Shown here one piece after another: positions 1-8,325 of a stretch of DNA of 64,000 nt (its first letter is position 1; every line of letters begins with the position of its first letter). A program made the position numbers and the translations under genes. The stretch lies in the NCBI RefSeq assembly GCF_026340095.1, contig NZ_JAPEPO010000001.1, forward strand, positions 6,546,001 to 6,610,000. The letters are read 5' to 3'. The notes beneath the pieces were generated by a model. The model searched no databases, was not told the origin of the DNA, and saw only the letters and a program-made list of their open reading frames with translations. Source of the stretch: Streptomyces sp. NBC_01446 (GTDB lineage Bacteria; Actinomycetota; Actinomycetes; Streptomycetales; Streptomycetaceae).

Positions 1-1
1 C

Positions 2-1270
2 TGTCGTGAGCTGATCCAGATCGACACCAGCAACTACGGCGACCACTCGGGCCCCGGCGAGCGCAAGGCCGCCGAGTACGTGGCGGAGAAGCTCGCCGAG
101 GTGGGCCTCGAGCCCGAGATCTTCGAGTCGCACCCGGGCCGGGCCTCCACGGTCGCCCGCATCCAGGGCGAGGACCCCTCGCGGCCCGCGCTCCTGATCC
201 ACGGCCACACCGACGTCGTACCGGCCAACGCGGCGGACTGGACCCACCACCCGTTCTCCGGCGAGATCGCCGACGGGTGCGTCTGGGGCCGCGGCGCGGT
301 CGACATGAAGGACATGGACGCGATGACCCTCGCGGTCGTCCGCGACCGGCTGCGCAGCGGCCGCAAGCCCCCGCGCGACATCGTCCTGGCCTTCCTCGCC
401 GACGAGGAGGCGGGCGGCACGTACGGCGCGCGGCACCTCGTCGACAAGCACCCGGACCTCTTCGAGGGGTGCACGGAGGCGATCAGCGAGGTCGGCGGGT
501 TCTCCTTCACCGTCAACGAGAAGCTGCGGCTCTACCTCGTGGAGACGGCCCAGAAGGGCATGCACTGGATGAAGCTGACCGTGGACGGCACCGCCGGCCA
601 CGGTTCGATGATCCACAGGGACAACGCGATCACCGAGCTGTCCGAGGCCGTCGGGCGCCTGGGGCGGCACAAGTTCCCGGTGCGGGTCACCAAGACGCTG
701 CGGCACTTCCTCGACGAGCTCGGCGACGCGCTCGGCACCGAGCTCGACCCGGAGAACATGGACGAGACGCTCGCCAAGCTCGGCGGCATCGCCAAGCTGA
801 TCGGCGCCTCGCTGCAGAACACCGCCAACCCGACCCAGCTCGGCGCCGGCTACAAGGTGAACGTGATCCCCGGGCAGGCCACCGCGCACGTCGACGGCCG
901 CTATCTGCCGGGCTACGAGGAGGAGTTCCTCGCCGACCTGGACCGCATCCTCGGCCCGAACGTGAAGCGCGAGGACGTGCACGCCGACAAGGCCCTGGAG
1001 ACCACCTTCGACGGCGCGCTCGTCGACGCCATGCAGACGGCGCTCCAGGCCGAGGACCCGATCGCCCGCGCGGTGCCGTACATGCTCTCCGCCGGCACCG
1101 ACGCCAAGTCCTTCGACGACCTCGGCATCCGCGGGTTCGGCTTCGCCCCCCTGAAGCTGCCGCCGGAGCTGGACTTCGCGGGCATGTTCCACGGCGTCGA
1201 CGAGCGGGTTCCGGTCGACGGGCTCAAGTTCGGTGTGCGTGTGCTCGACCGGTTCATCGACGCGTCCTGA
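2..1270 (+). CDS. M20 family metallopeptidase / amidohydrolase (5' end outside window)
   Basis: The reading frame is open from base 2, so the start lies upstream; the visible 422 residues are most of an M20 peptidase. The zinc-site signatures are present in order: a HGHTDVVP segment (first His, then Asp), GRGAVDMKD with the bridging Asp, LADEEAGG with the paired acidic residues, and a late FHGVDE with the last His. A central dimerisation-type domain interrupts the catalytic domain, as in carboxypeptidase G2 and dipeptidases. It should hydrolyse an amide or peptide bond in the cytoplasm with two zinc ions; the substrate is not deducible. The stop is followed by 151 bases of leader for chpH. 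Confidence 0.88.
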   Translation, partial: CRELIQIDTSNYGDHSGPGERKAAEYVAEKLAEVGLEPEIFESHPGRASTVARIQGEDPSRPALLIHGHTDVVPANAADWTHHPFSGEIADGCVWGRGAVDMKDMDAMTLAVVRDRLRSGRKPPRDIVLAFLADEEAGGTYGARHLVDKHPDLFEGCTEAISEVGGFSFTVNEKLRLYLVETAQKGMHWMKLTVDGTAGHGSMIHRDNAITELSEAVGRLGRHKFPVRVTKTLRHFLDELGDALGTELDPENMDETLAKLGGIAKLIGASLQNTANPTQLGAGYKVNVIPGQATAHVDGRYLPGYEEEFLADLDRILGPNVKREDVHADKALETTFDGALVDAMQTALQAEDPIARAVPYMLSAGTDAKSFDDLGIRGFGFAPLKLPPELDFAGMFHGVDERVPVDGLKFGVRVLDRFIDAS

Positions 1271-1379
1271 CCCGGCGGGACCGCGCCGCCGGTATTCGAC
1301 TGCGCGTACGCACGGGACTGGAAAGAGTGAAAGGAAACATAGGCTCGTAGCCTCATCAGTCCCTCCTCGTTACAGGGAG

Positions 1380-1402
1380 TGCAGTCCGCGGCTGGGACTG
1401 CA
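1380..1402 (+). promoter_or_regulatory. Leader hairpin upstream of chpH
   Basis: A perfect 8-bp inverted repeat (TGCAGTCC / GGACTGCA, 7-base loop) ends 19 bases before the chpH ATG and 8 bases before its AAGGAGG ribosome site. The pairing is seen directly. A role in mRNA stability or in access to the ribosome site is inference. Confidence 0.45.
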
Positions 1403-1421
1403 TTGCCAACAAGGAGGAATA

Positions 1422-1655
1422 ATGATCAAGAAGGTCGTCGCTGCTGCGGCTGCCACTGGTGGTCTCGTGCTCGCTGGTGCGGGCATCGCCGCTGCCGACG
1501 CCGGTGCCCAGGGTGCCGCCGTGAAGGCTCCCGGTGTGATCTCGGGCAACGTCATCCAGGTTCCGGTCCACATCCCGGTGAACGCCTGTGGCAACACGGT
1601 GTCCGTGATCGGGCTGCTGAACCCCACCTTCGGCAACGCCTGCGTCAACAAGTGA
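1422..1655 (+). CDS. chpH: Chaplin ChpH (short secreted chaplin)
   Basis: The 77-residue protein has a Sec signal peptide (MIKK, then an Ala/Gly-rich hydrophobic stretch ending AAADA) and one chaplin domain. The two conserved cysteines are at residues 56 and 74, in NACGN and GNACVNK. Short chaplins are exported and assemble into amyloid-like films that lower surface tension and coat aerial hyphae. Length and sequence match the known ChpH closely. The start is fixed by AAGGAGG six bases upstream; a longer frame reading from 1233 is not needed. chpC follows on the same strand, separated by a terminator, so the two are probably transcribed apart. Confidence 0.96.
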   Translation: MIKKVVAAAAATGGLVLAGAGIAAADAGAQGAAVKAPGVISGNVIQVPVHIPVNACGNTVSVIGLLNPTFGNACVNK

Positions 1656-1692
1656 CGCTGTTGTGCATCGCCCCTTGAGGGCCTGAGTCCGT

Positions 1693-1727
1693 CGGCCCCG
1701 GAGTGCGCGCCATGCGCTCCGGGGCCG
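1693..1727 (+). terminator. Stem-loop terminator after chpH
   Basis: An 11-bp perfect stem (CGGCCCCGGAG / CTCCGGGGCCG) begins 38 bases after the chpH stop. No T-run follows, which is usual in Streptomyces. Confidence 0.75.
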
Positions 1728-1795
1728 ATGGCCATTCCGCGCACGCGTATGGATGCCCGTGCGCATTCCGCAAGGCATAAGGCAGGTTAAAAGCT

Positions 1796-2539
1796 ATGCG
1801 ACAGGTCACGCGCAAAGGCCTGATCACCGTGGCGGCCGCGACCGGCGTACTCGCCGTGTCCGGTGGCTACGCACACGCCGACTCCGGTGCCGAGGGGGGC
1901 TCGTCGGGATCGCCCGGCGTCCTCTCCGGCAACACGATCCAGCTCCCCGTGGACATCCCGGTCAACGCGTGCGGCAACACAGTGAACGTCGTCGGGTTGC
2001 TCAACCCCACGTTGGGCAACGACTGTGCCAACACGTCGAAGCCGGGAGGCGGCCACCCCGGTGGGAGTCACCACCACCACCACGGCGGTGGCGCCACGGC
2101 CGAGGGGGGCACGAGCGATTCGCCCGGTGTCGGCTCCGGCAACCATGTGCAGGTCCCGGTCCACGTGCCGGTCAACGCCTGCGGCAACAGCGTCTCGGTC
2201 ATCGGGCTTCTCAACCCCGCGGGCGGCAACGACTGCGCGAACTCGCCGGGAGGCCACGAGCCGACGACCCCGACGACCCCGCCGACCAAGCCGCCGACGA
2301 AGACCGTGCCGGGCACGCCCCACCACCCGGGCACGCCCCACCACCCGGTCACGCCGTCGAATCCGAGCCACCCCGTCACCCCGAACCACCCGGGGACGCA
2401 GACCGTCACCCAGCCCAAGGGTTCGGAGCAGCTCGCCGAGACCGGCAGCTCGATGCCGCTGGGTACCGTCCTGCCGGCCAGTGCGGGCGCCCTGCTCGCG
2501 GGCGCGCTCCTCTACCGGCGGGCGCGGGCAGGCGTGTGA
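1796..2539 (+). CDS. chpC: Long chaplin ChpC, sortase-anchored
   Basis: The 247-residue protein has a signal peptide (about residues 1-28), two chaplin domains each with the NACGN...NDCAN cysteine pair, and a Pro/Thr/His-rich spacer. A C-terminal LAETG sortase signal starts near residue 213, followed by a hydrophobic segment and YRRARA. Long chaplins are attached to peptidoglycan by class E sortases, which recognise LAxTG, and nucleate short chaplins such as ChpH. Two His-rich patches stand out: five consecutive His between the chaplin domains and repeated PHHPGT/NHPG units in the spacer. ChpC is assigned from domain order and its place beside chpH; other long chaplins share this architecture. 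Confidence 0.93.
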   Translation: MRQVTRKGLITVAAATGVLAVSGGYAHADSGAEGGSSGSPGVLSGNTIQLPVDIPVNACGNTVNVVGLLNPTLGNDCANTSKPGGGHPGGSHHHHHGGGATAEGGTSDSPGVGSGNHVQVPVHVPVNACGNSVSVIGLLNPAGGNDCANSPGGHEPTTPTTPPTKPPTKTVPGTPHHPGTPHHPVTPSNPSHPVTPNHPGTQTVTQPKGSEQLAETGSSMPLGTVLPASAGALLAGALLYRRARAGV

Positions 2540-2573
2540 CCGCCGCGTGACGCGGCGTGACTGAGAAGGTGCG

Positions 2574-2613
2574 GAACGGAGCGGGCCCAGTAGTGACGGG
2601 GCCCGCTCCGTTC
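2574..2613. terminator. Bidirectional terminator between chpC and the DUF5703 gene
   Basis: A perfect 15-bp inverted repeat (GAACGGAGCGGGCCC and its complement, 10-base loop) lies between two convergent stop codons. Confidence 0.85.
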
Positions 2614-2615
2614 AC

Positions 2616-2804
2616 TCACCACGTGGCGCGCAGCTGGCGGATGATCCGCCGGCGCAACCGCACTCTGCGGCTGCCGTCACGCAGCAGGCTCAGGCGGTCC
2701 AACTCCCAGTGTCCGTACTCGGCATGGTCGGTCAGCAGGCGTGTGGCGTCCTTGCGGGAGACCCCGCGAGGGACGTACACGTCGACAAATTCGTATTCCG
2801 GCAT
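2616..2804 (-). CDS. DUF5703 family small basic protein
   Basis: A 62-residue protein beginning MPEYEFVDVYVPRGVS with a very basic tail (RRVRLRRRIIRQLRA). It matches the actinobacterial DUF5703 family as I know it; no function is established. The frame is bounded by the chpC-side terminator, and it points away from the acidic hypothetical gene starting 47 bases beyond its 5' end, so the two may share a divergent promoter. The charge pattern suggests nucleic-acid or membrane contact, but that is speculation. Confidence 0.8.
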   Translation of the reverse strand: MPEYEFVDVYVPRGVSRKDATRLLTDHAEYGHWELDRLSLLRDGSRRVRLRRRIIRQLRATW

Positions 2805-2851
2805 CGCATCTATTGTGCGGGCACCGGCCGTGTACGGATAGCGTCTGCTCT

Positions 2852-3553
2852 ATGTCTGATGCTGCGCAGCCCACCGCTGCCGAGGTACGCGCCGCCGCCG
2901 AGGCGGTCAAGGCTGCGCTCGACCGCCACCTGGCGGCTGTCGAGCGCAGGTCGGGTGAGGACGATCCGGCCGTCTATGAAGCGTTCAACGAACTGGCCGC
3001 GGCGGCCGAGGAGTACGACGAGCTCCTCTACGACCGCTACGACGAGGTCACCCCCTTCGAGATTCCCGGTACGGAGGACTCGCTGCCCCCGTACACCGGC
3101 CCCGAGGAACCGAACGCCCTGAGCGTGCTCATCCGCCGCGACTACGCCGTGGTGGAGCCGCAGCGACTGCTCGCACAGGCCCAGCGGGTCGCCGACGTGG
3201 AGGCCGACTCGGACCTCGGCGACGGCGCCGCGGCGGCGGTCGGGACCATCGGGAACAGCGTGCACGCTGCACTCGGGGTCCTCTTCGGAGAGTTCGAACC
3301 CGACGAAATCGCCTCCCGGCACAAGGAGTTCGGCCTGGAGGAGGGCGACTCCACGCTGTGGGTGACGGCCTCGGACGAACCGGCGGAGCCGGGGGAGTGG
3401 CTGGACGCGCCGTTCGACCAGGCCGATCCGCAGCGGGTCGTCTGCCGCTTCGACGTCAGCTCCGTCTTCGACGACGAGCTGGACGGCGACCTCGCGGACG
3501 ACGGGCCCGACGCGGGCGCGGGTGCCACGGACGACGAGCTGGAACCGACCTGA
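2852..3553 (+). CDS. Conserved hypothetical acidic protein
   Basis: A 233-residue, strongly acidic protein beginning MSDAAQPTAAEVRAAAEAV. The first 60 residues look helical and Ala/Glu-rich, with several EEYDELLYDRYDE-like acidic turns. The middle carries a globular stretch around RRDYAVVEPQRLL, and the last 30 residues are Asp/Gly-rich and probably disordered. No catalytic motif or membrane segment is visible. I chose the ATG at 2852 because the upstream extension (from 2741) is basic and cysteine-rich, unlike the rest. It is a Streptomyces conserved hypothetical; I do not recognise a function. Confidence 0.8.
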   Translation: MSDAAQPTAAEVRAAAEAVKAALDRHLAAVERRSGEDDPAVYEAFNELAAAAEEYDELLYDRYDEVTPFEIPGTEDSLPPYTGPEEPNALSVLIRRDYAVVEPQRLLAQAQRVADVEADSDLGDGAAAAVGTIGNSVHAALGVLFGEFEPDEIASRHKEFGLEEGDSTLWVTASDEPAEPGEWLDAPFDQADPQRVVCRFDVSSVFDDELDGDLADDGPDAGAGATDDELEPT

Positions 3554-3581
3554 CTCGGCCGGTGACGTCGTGAGCGAGTGA

Positions 3582-3619
3582 GGGAGGGGCGGGCGGACTT
3601 CGGTCCGCCCGCCCCTCCC
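3582..3619. terminator. Bidirectional terminator, 17-bp perfect stem with TTCG loop
   Basis: A perfect 17-bp stem (arms 3582-3598 and 3603-3619) closed by a TTCG tetraloop lies between the convergent stops at 3553 and 3636. It should stop transcription from both sides. Confidence 0.9.
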
Positions 3620-3635
3620 GCTTGCTGCTGTGTGC

Positions 3636-5924
3636 CTACTGCGTCGGCGGGACCTGCGCGCGCAGCAGGGTCTGCAGGCGCGTCGTACGCGGCTTGGCCG
3701 GGACCTCGGCCACGGCGCGCGGCAGGGCCGCGTCGACGCCGTGCACCACCGAGAGGTGTCGCTCACCGCGTCCGAACGCCGTGTACACCCACGGGCGGCT
3801 CAGCGCCTGCGTCGCGTCGCCCGGCAGCACGACCACCGCCGCGGGCCACCGCAGCCCCACCGCCTGGTGCGCGGTCAGCGCCCACCCGTGCCGTACGGTC
3901 CGCTCCACCGCGTCCTGCGGTACGACGACCGGGGCACCGGCGCAGTCCAGGTGCAGGCCGTCCGTGTCGGCCCGCACCACCCGGCCGGGCACCGTGCGGC
4001 CAGCGGCCGGTACGTACGCGATCCGGTCGCCCGGGTCGAAGCCGCCGAAGCGGCCGGGGCCGGGGTTGAGGCGCTCCTTGAGGGCCGCGTTCAGCGCGCG
4101 TGTCCCGGCGGCGCCCCCGTGGCCGGGGGTGATGACCTGGGTCTGCTCGGAGGGCACGCCGATCGCCCGCGGCACCGAGTCGGCGACCAGCTGCACGGCC
4201 CGGTGGATCGCCTCGGCGGCGTCGCGCACCGGCACGATCACGACTTCCTTGCCGGGGGCCGCCACCTCGTTCAGCTCGCCCACGCCGATGCCGGAGACCA
4301 GCTCGCCGACCGGGCCGGGGTCCGGGGTGCGGGAGGCGATCTGGGGGCACACGCGGGCCGCGAGGAGATCCGCGAAGACCCGGCCGGGACCCGCGGACCA
4401 CAGGACGGACGGGTCGCCGCTGAGGACGAGCCGCGCGCCGTCCGGGAGCGACTCGGCGAGCATCGCGGCCGTCTCCACGTCGAGCTGCGGCGCGTCCAGG
4501 ACCACCAGCAGGTCCACCGCGAGCGCGCCGTCCCGGTCCCGGCCAGGGCCCTCGGTGCCGGACAGCAGGCCGGACACGGTGACCGCGGTGCCCTCCGGGG
4601 CGCCGGGGCCGAAGTGCTCGGCGAGGCGGTGCCGCCCGTCGACGCTGTGCGCCGCGGCGCACACGCGCAGGCCGAGGCGGGCCGCGGCCTGGACGAGTGC
4701 GGCGGGTTCGGCGCGCGCCGCCTCGGCGCCCGTGTGCAGGACGAGGCCGTGTCCGGCGGCCGCCCTGATCAGCTCGGCGGTGGAACCGGCGGCCGCCGCG
4801 GCGGCCGGCTCCCAGTCCGCGAGGGCCTGCGAACTGTCCTCCTTGGAAAGGGAGTTGACCAGCCGGGCAAGCCCGTCGGCGAGGCTCTCCTCGGCCAGCG
4901 TGTACCGCTCGAGGCCGACGAGCACCCGGACCGGCCGCTCGGCTTCGTCACCGTCCTGCGAGCCGTCGTCCGAGCCGTCGTCCGAGCCGTCCTGCGCTGC
5001 GGTCTCCTGGGCGCTCTCCGGGGCGCGGGCGGGCCCGCCGGGCGGCTCCTCCAACGCGTCCTGGAAGACGAGCGCGTCGCCCTCCGCGATGACGCTCTGC
5101 ACCGCCTCGTCCGGGTCGGGCACGGCGCGCTTGCCCAGCGCCTGAGCGAGCAGCGGCGCGTCCAGGGCGGTGTGCCCCGCGACCGCGGCCTGTTCCAGCA
5201 GCCATACGGTCACGGCACGGCCCCTGCGCTCGTCGTCGGGGCCGCACTCGGCGCCGAGCAGCGCGCGGGCGAAGCCGTCCGCCTGCTCGGGGCGCACGCC
5301 CGGGACCCGCAGAAGCTGCCACGGGTCGTCCCGGAGCGCGCTGTCCGCGCCCTCGCCGAGCGTCGCGGCGGCGGGTGCGGCGAGCGAGGCGGGGGCGCCG
5401 CCCTCGGCCAGGAGGGCCAGCACAGCGTCGACGGCCTCCGCGGCCGGTTCGGCAGGCCCCGCGGGCGCGGCGGCCGGCGCACGGCGGACGGGCTCGGCGA
5501 CGACCTTGCGGGGAGCCGGTGCCGGGTCGCCGAACACGGCGGCGGGCCGCTCACCGCTCTCGACGGCCCGGACCGCGGCGAGGAGATCGGCGGCCGTACC
5601 GCTCAGCTTCCCCCCGGCCGTGATGGGCCCTTCTTTGGCCGCCTTCCGCTGGGCGATCCGCTCCTGCAACTCCCGCTGCGCGGCGATCTCGGCAGCGGCC
5701 TCGGACACGCCTTCGCCCTCGGCGGCGGGCTCCGCCGCGGGGGCACCGGCACCGGCATCGGCACCGTCGTCCGTCTCAGCCGGATCAGGGGCGCCGGCCC
5801 CTTCCTCGACTTCCTCGGCGGCGGTCTCCTCGGGGCCGGTGGCCTCCGCGCCTTGCCCGGCGCGGGGCGCGTCGGTATCGGCCGGGCCCGGGTGGCCCTC
5901 CGCGGCAGCGGGCTCCGTACTCAC
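3636..5924 (-). CDS. RecD-like helicase-fold protein with degenerate ATPase motifs and HhH
   Basis: The 762-residue protein has about 190 acidic/Ala/Pro-rich, probably disordered residues, then a helix-hairpin-helix segment (PWQLLRVPGVRPEQADGFA). The order that follows resembles RecD2/TraA helicases. Near residue 400, where GGPGTGKT should be, it reads LHTGAEAARAE: no GKT. Near 475 the Walker B region reads VVLDAPQLD instead of DEAS. ARLVLSGDPSVLWSAGPG still resembles motif III. The UvrD-C-like end (WALTAHQAVGLRWPAAVV, then YTAFGRGERHL) is kept. It is therefore probably not an active ATPase but a DNA- or protein-binding relic. A 12-base repeat encodes DGSDDGSDDGS. Its start overlaps the aldo/keto reductase stop (ATGA), implying coupling. 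Confidence 0.8.
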   Translation of the reverse strand: MSTEPAAAEGHPGPADTDAPRAGQGAEATGPEETAAEEVEEGAGAPDPAETDDGADAGAGAPAAEPAAEGEGVSEAAAEIAAQRELQERIAQRKAAKEGPITAGGKLSGTAADLLAAVRAVESGERPAAVFGDPAPAPRKVVAEPVRRAPAAAPAGPAEPAAEAVDAVLALLAEGGAPASLAAPAAATLGEGADSALRDDPWQLLRVPGVRPEQADGFARALLGAECGPDDERRGRAVTVWLLEQAAVAGHTALDAPLLAQALGKRAVPDPDEAVQSVIAEGDALVFQDALEEPPGGPARAPESAQETAAQDGSDDGSDDGSQDGDEAERPVRVLVGLERYTLAEESLADGLARLVNSLSKEDSSQALADWEPAAAAAAGSTAELIRAAAGHGLVLHTGAEAARAEPAALVQAAARLGLRVCAAAHSVDGRHRLAEHFGPGAPEGTAVTVSGLLSGTEGPGRDRDGALAVDLLVVLDAPQLDVETAAMLAESLPDGARLVLSGDPSVLWSAGPGRVFADLLAARVCPQIASRTPDPGPVGELVSGIGVGELNEVAAPGKEVVIVPVRDAAEAIHRAVQLVADSVPRAIGVPSEQTQVITPGHGGAAGTRALNAALKERLNPGPGRFGGFDPGDRIAYVPAAGRTVPGRVVRADTDGLHLDCAGAPVVVPQDAVERTVRHGWALTAHQAVGLRWPAAVVVLPGDATQALSRPWVYTAFGRGERHLSVVHGVDAALPRAVAEVPAKPRTTRLQTLLRAQVPPTQ

Positions 5925-6904
5925 AGCGTGCTCCAGTCCTGATCGGGATAGCGGTGCACGGGCGCCGACACGTCGTCGAGCGCCTGGCAGATCTCGTCAG
6001 GAAGACTAAGGGCCTCCACTGACAATGCCGCCGTGAGCTGCTGCGAGTTGCGCGCGCCGATGATGGGGGCGGCCACCCCGGGCCGGTCGCGGATCCAGGC
6101 GAGGGCGACCTGGAGCGGCGTCACCGCGAGGCCGTCCGCCGCCGTGGTGACCGCGTCGACGATGCGGGTCGCGGCGTCGTCGAGGTAGGGCGCGACGAAG
6201 GGCGCCATGTGGTCGGACGCGCCCCGCGAGTCGGCGGGCGTGGCCTTGCGGTACTTGCCGGTGAGGACCCCGCGGCCGAGCGGTGACGACGGGAGCAGAC
6301 CGATGCCGAGGTCGAGCGCCGCGGGCAGGACCTCCCGTTCGACCCCACGCTGGAGCAGGGAGTACTCCATCTGCGTACTGGCGAGCCGGGTGCGTATCCC
6401 CGGTGCGGCCAGCTGCCACGTGCCGGCCTTGGCCAGCTGCCAGCCGCAGAAGTTGGACACGCCCGCGTACCGGGCGCGGCCGCTGCTCACCGCGATGTCG
6501 AGGGCCTGGAGCGTCTCGTCGAGCGGCGTGGCCGGGTCGAAGGCGTGGACCTGCCACAGGTCGACGTAGTCCGTGCCGAGGCGGGCGAGGGACGCGTCGA
6601 GGGCGGAGAGGAGATGGGCGCGCGAGCCGTCGAAGCGGCGGTCCGGGTCGGGCACGCTGCCGGCCTTGGTCGCGATGACCAGATCGCGCCGTGGCACGAG
6701 GCCCTCGACGAGCTGCCCGAGGACATACTCGGCCTCCCCGCCCCCGTAGACATCGGCCGTGTCGACGAGTGTGCCGCCCGCTTCCCAGAAGGTCTTCAAC
6801 AGGTCCGCGGCGTCGTGCTCGTCGGTGTCGCGGCCCCATGTGAGGGTGCCGAGCCCGATCCGGGACACGCGCAGGCCGGTGCGGCCGAGATGCCTCTGCT
6901 CCAT
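5921..6904 (-). CDS. Aldo/keto reductase
   Basis: A 327-residue TIM-barrel oxidoreductase. The AKR catalytic tetrad can be placed: Asp in VDTADVYGGG (with the Tyr five residues on), Lys in VIATKAG, and His in LWQVHAFD. The NADPH-binding end is seen in PIIGARNSQQL. It should reduce an aldehyde or ketone with NADPH; the natural substrate is unknown. It is the first gene of a two-gene minus-strand unit, its stop overlapping the start of the RecD-like gene by four bases, though no functional link is obvious. About 128 bases separate its start from the divergent LLM oxidoreductase gene. Confidence 0.92.
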   Translation of the reverse strand: MEQRHLGRTGLRVSRIGLGTLTWGRDTDEHDAADLLKTFWEAGGTLVDTADVYGGGEAEYVLGQLVEGLVPRRDLVIATKAGSVPDPDRRFDGSRAHLLSALDASLARLGTDYVDLWQVHAFDPATPLDETLQALDIAVSSGRARYAGVSNFCGWQLAKAGTWQLAAPGIRTRLASTQMEYSLLQRGVEREVLPAALDLGIGLLPSSPLGRGVLTGKYRKATPADSRGASDHMAPFVAPYLDDAATRIVDAVTTAADGLAVTPLQVALAWIRDRPGVAAPIIGARNSQQLTAALSVEALSLPDEICQALDDVSAPVHRYPDQDWSTL

Positions 6905-7007
6905 GGGCGCTGAGATTACTGGCCGGAAGTCGGTTATTGGGGGCCTGTGGACAACCGGCCTCTGCCGACCCCCGAACCGGCGCGCTAGGGTGCCCGGACA
7001 AAGGACG

Positions 7008-7021
7008 TTACTGATCAGTAA
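7008..7021. promoter_or_regulatory. Perfect 14-bp palindrome, probable operator of the LLM oxidoreductase gene
   Basis: TTACTGATCAGTAA lies 11 bases before the ATG at 7033. Perfect palindromes of this size are typical TetR-family operators. The sequence overlaps the likely transcription start or leader, so repressor binding would block expression. No candidate regulator gene is adjacent. Confidence 0.6.
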
Positions 7022-7032
7022 GGGGATCGGTC

Positions 7033-8088
7033 ATGGAGCTCGGCATCAACCTCGGTTACTGGGGCGCCGGAATGGACGCGGACAACCTGGCCGTCGCACG
7101 GGAGGCCGACAAGCTCGGCTACGCCGTCTGCTGGGCCGCGGAGGCCTACGGCTCGGACGCGCCCACGGTGCTCTCCTATGTCGCCGCGCAGACCGAACGC
7201 ATCGACATCGGCTCCGCCATCATGCAGATCCCCGCCCGCCAGCCCGCGATGACCGCGATGACGGCCGCGACCCTCGACTCCCTGTCCGGCGGCCGCTTCC
7301 GCCTCGGCCTCGGTGTCTCCGGCCCGCAGGTCTCCGAGGGCTGGTACGGCGTGAAGTTCGACAAGCCCCTCGCCCGCACCCGCGAATACGTCGACATCGT
7401 GCGCCGCGCGATGAGCCGCGAGCGGCTGTCGTACGAGGGCGAGCACTGGACGCTGCCGCTTCCGGGCGGCCCGGGCAAGCCGCTCAAGATGACCGTGCAC
7501 CCGCAGCGCGAGCACATCCCGCTCTACATCGCGGCGATCGGCCCGAAGAACCTGGAACAGACCGGCGAGATCGCCGACGGCGCCCTGCTGATCTTCCCGG
7601 CCGCCGAGCACCTGGAGGAGACCGCCCTGACGCACCTGCGGGCGGGGCGCGAGAAGGCCGGCAAGACCCTGGAGGGCTTCGACGTCGTCCCGACGCTGCC
7701 CCTCGCGCTCGGCGCCGACAAGGACGTGCCCGCGCTCGCCGACATGTTCCGCCCGTACACCGCCCTGTACGTCGGCGGCATGGGCAGCCGGAAGCAGAAC
7801 TTCTACAACCAGCTCGCCCAGCGCATGGGCTACGAGAAGGAAGCCGCCGAGATCCAGGACAAGTACCTGGGCGGCGACAAGGAGGGTGCGGGGGCCGCGG
7901 TGCCGCATCAGCTGATCGACTCGACGACGCTGCTCGGCTCCGTGGACCGGATCGCCGAGCGGATGCAGGCCTATGCGGCTGCCGGGGTGACGACCCTGAC
8001 GCTGGCCCCCGCGGGCTTCACGCTCGACGAGCGGATCGCGGCCCTGCGGGCCGGCACGGAGGCCCTGGAGCGGGCCGGACTGGCGTAA
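7033..8088 (+). CDS. LLM class F420-dependent oxidoreductase
   Basis: A 351-residue luciferase-like monooxygenase-fold protein beginning MELGINLGYWGAG. It shows the typical barrel features: an early VCWAAEAYGSD, then SGGRFRLGLGVSGP and PLYIAAIGPKNLE. In actinobacteria these proteins mostly use F420, sometimes FMN, to reduce or oxidise small organic molecules; the substrate is unknown. The start has GGGGAT-type ribosome pairing and directly follows a palindromic operator. It is monocistronic, closed by a hairpin at 8112-8152. Confidence 0.92.
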   Translation: MELGINLGYWGAGMDADNLAVAREADKLGYAVCWAAEAYGSDAPTVLSYVAAQTERIDIGSAIMQIPARQPAMTAMTAATLDSLSGGRFRLGLGVSGPQVSEGWYGVKFDKPLARTREYVDIVRRAMSRERLSYEGEHWTLPLPGGPGKPLKMTVHPQREHIPLYIAAIGPKNLEQTGEIADGALLIFPAAEHLEETALTHLRAGREKAGKTLEGFDVVPTLPLALGADKDVPALADMFRPYTALYVGGMGSRKQNFYNQLAQRMGYEKEAAEIQDKYLGGDKEGAGAAVPHQLIDSTTLLGSVDRIAERMQAYAAAGVTTLTLAPAGFTLDERIAALRAGTEALERAGLA

Positions 8089-8111
8089 CCGCGGGGAGAG
8101 GGAAAGTTCTG

Positions 8112-8152
8112 CGGCCGTGGTGGGGGCTCGGGGGTCTTCCCCGCCACGGCCG
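8112..8152 (+). terminator. Stem-loop terminator after the LLM gene
   Basis: A 14-bp stem (CGGCCGTGGTGGGG / CCCCGCCACGGCCG, one G-T pair) starts 24 bases past the stop. Confidence 0.8.
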
Positions 8153-8325
8153 TCACGGGTAACAACGTCTCATCGGGCACCTGGTTACGCCCCGGGACCC
8201 TCTCTAGGGGTCCTTCCTTCGGCCGAGTGGCCCCACACAGCTGTTGCCCGGTCCGGCATGCCGTATTTGACTCGTTTTCGGCGGAACCCCGCACGGAACG
8301 CGCGGCGCGCACGGAGGTGCCAGAG

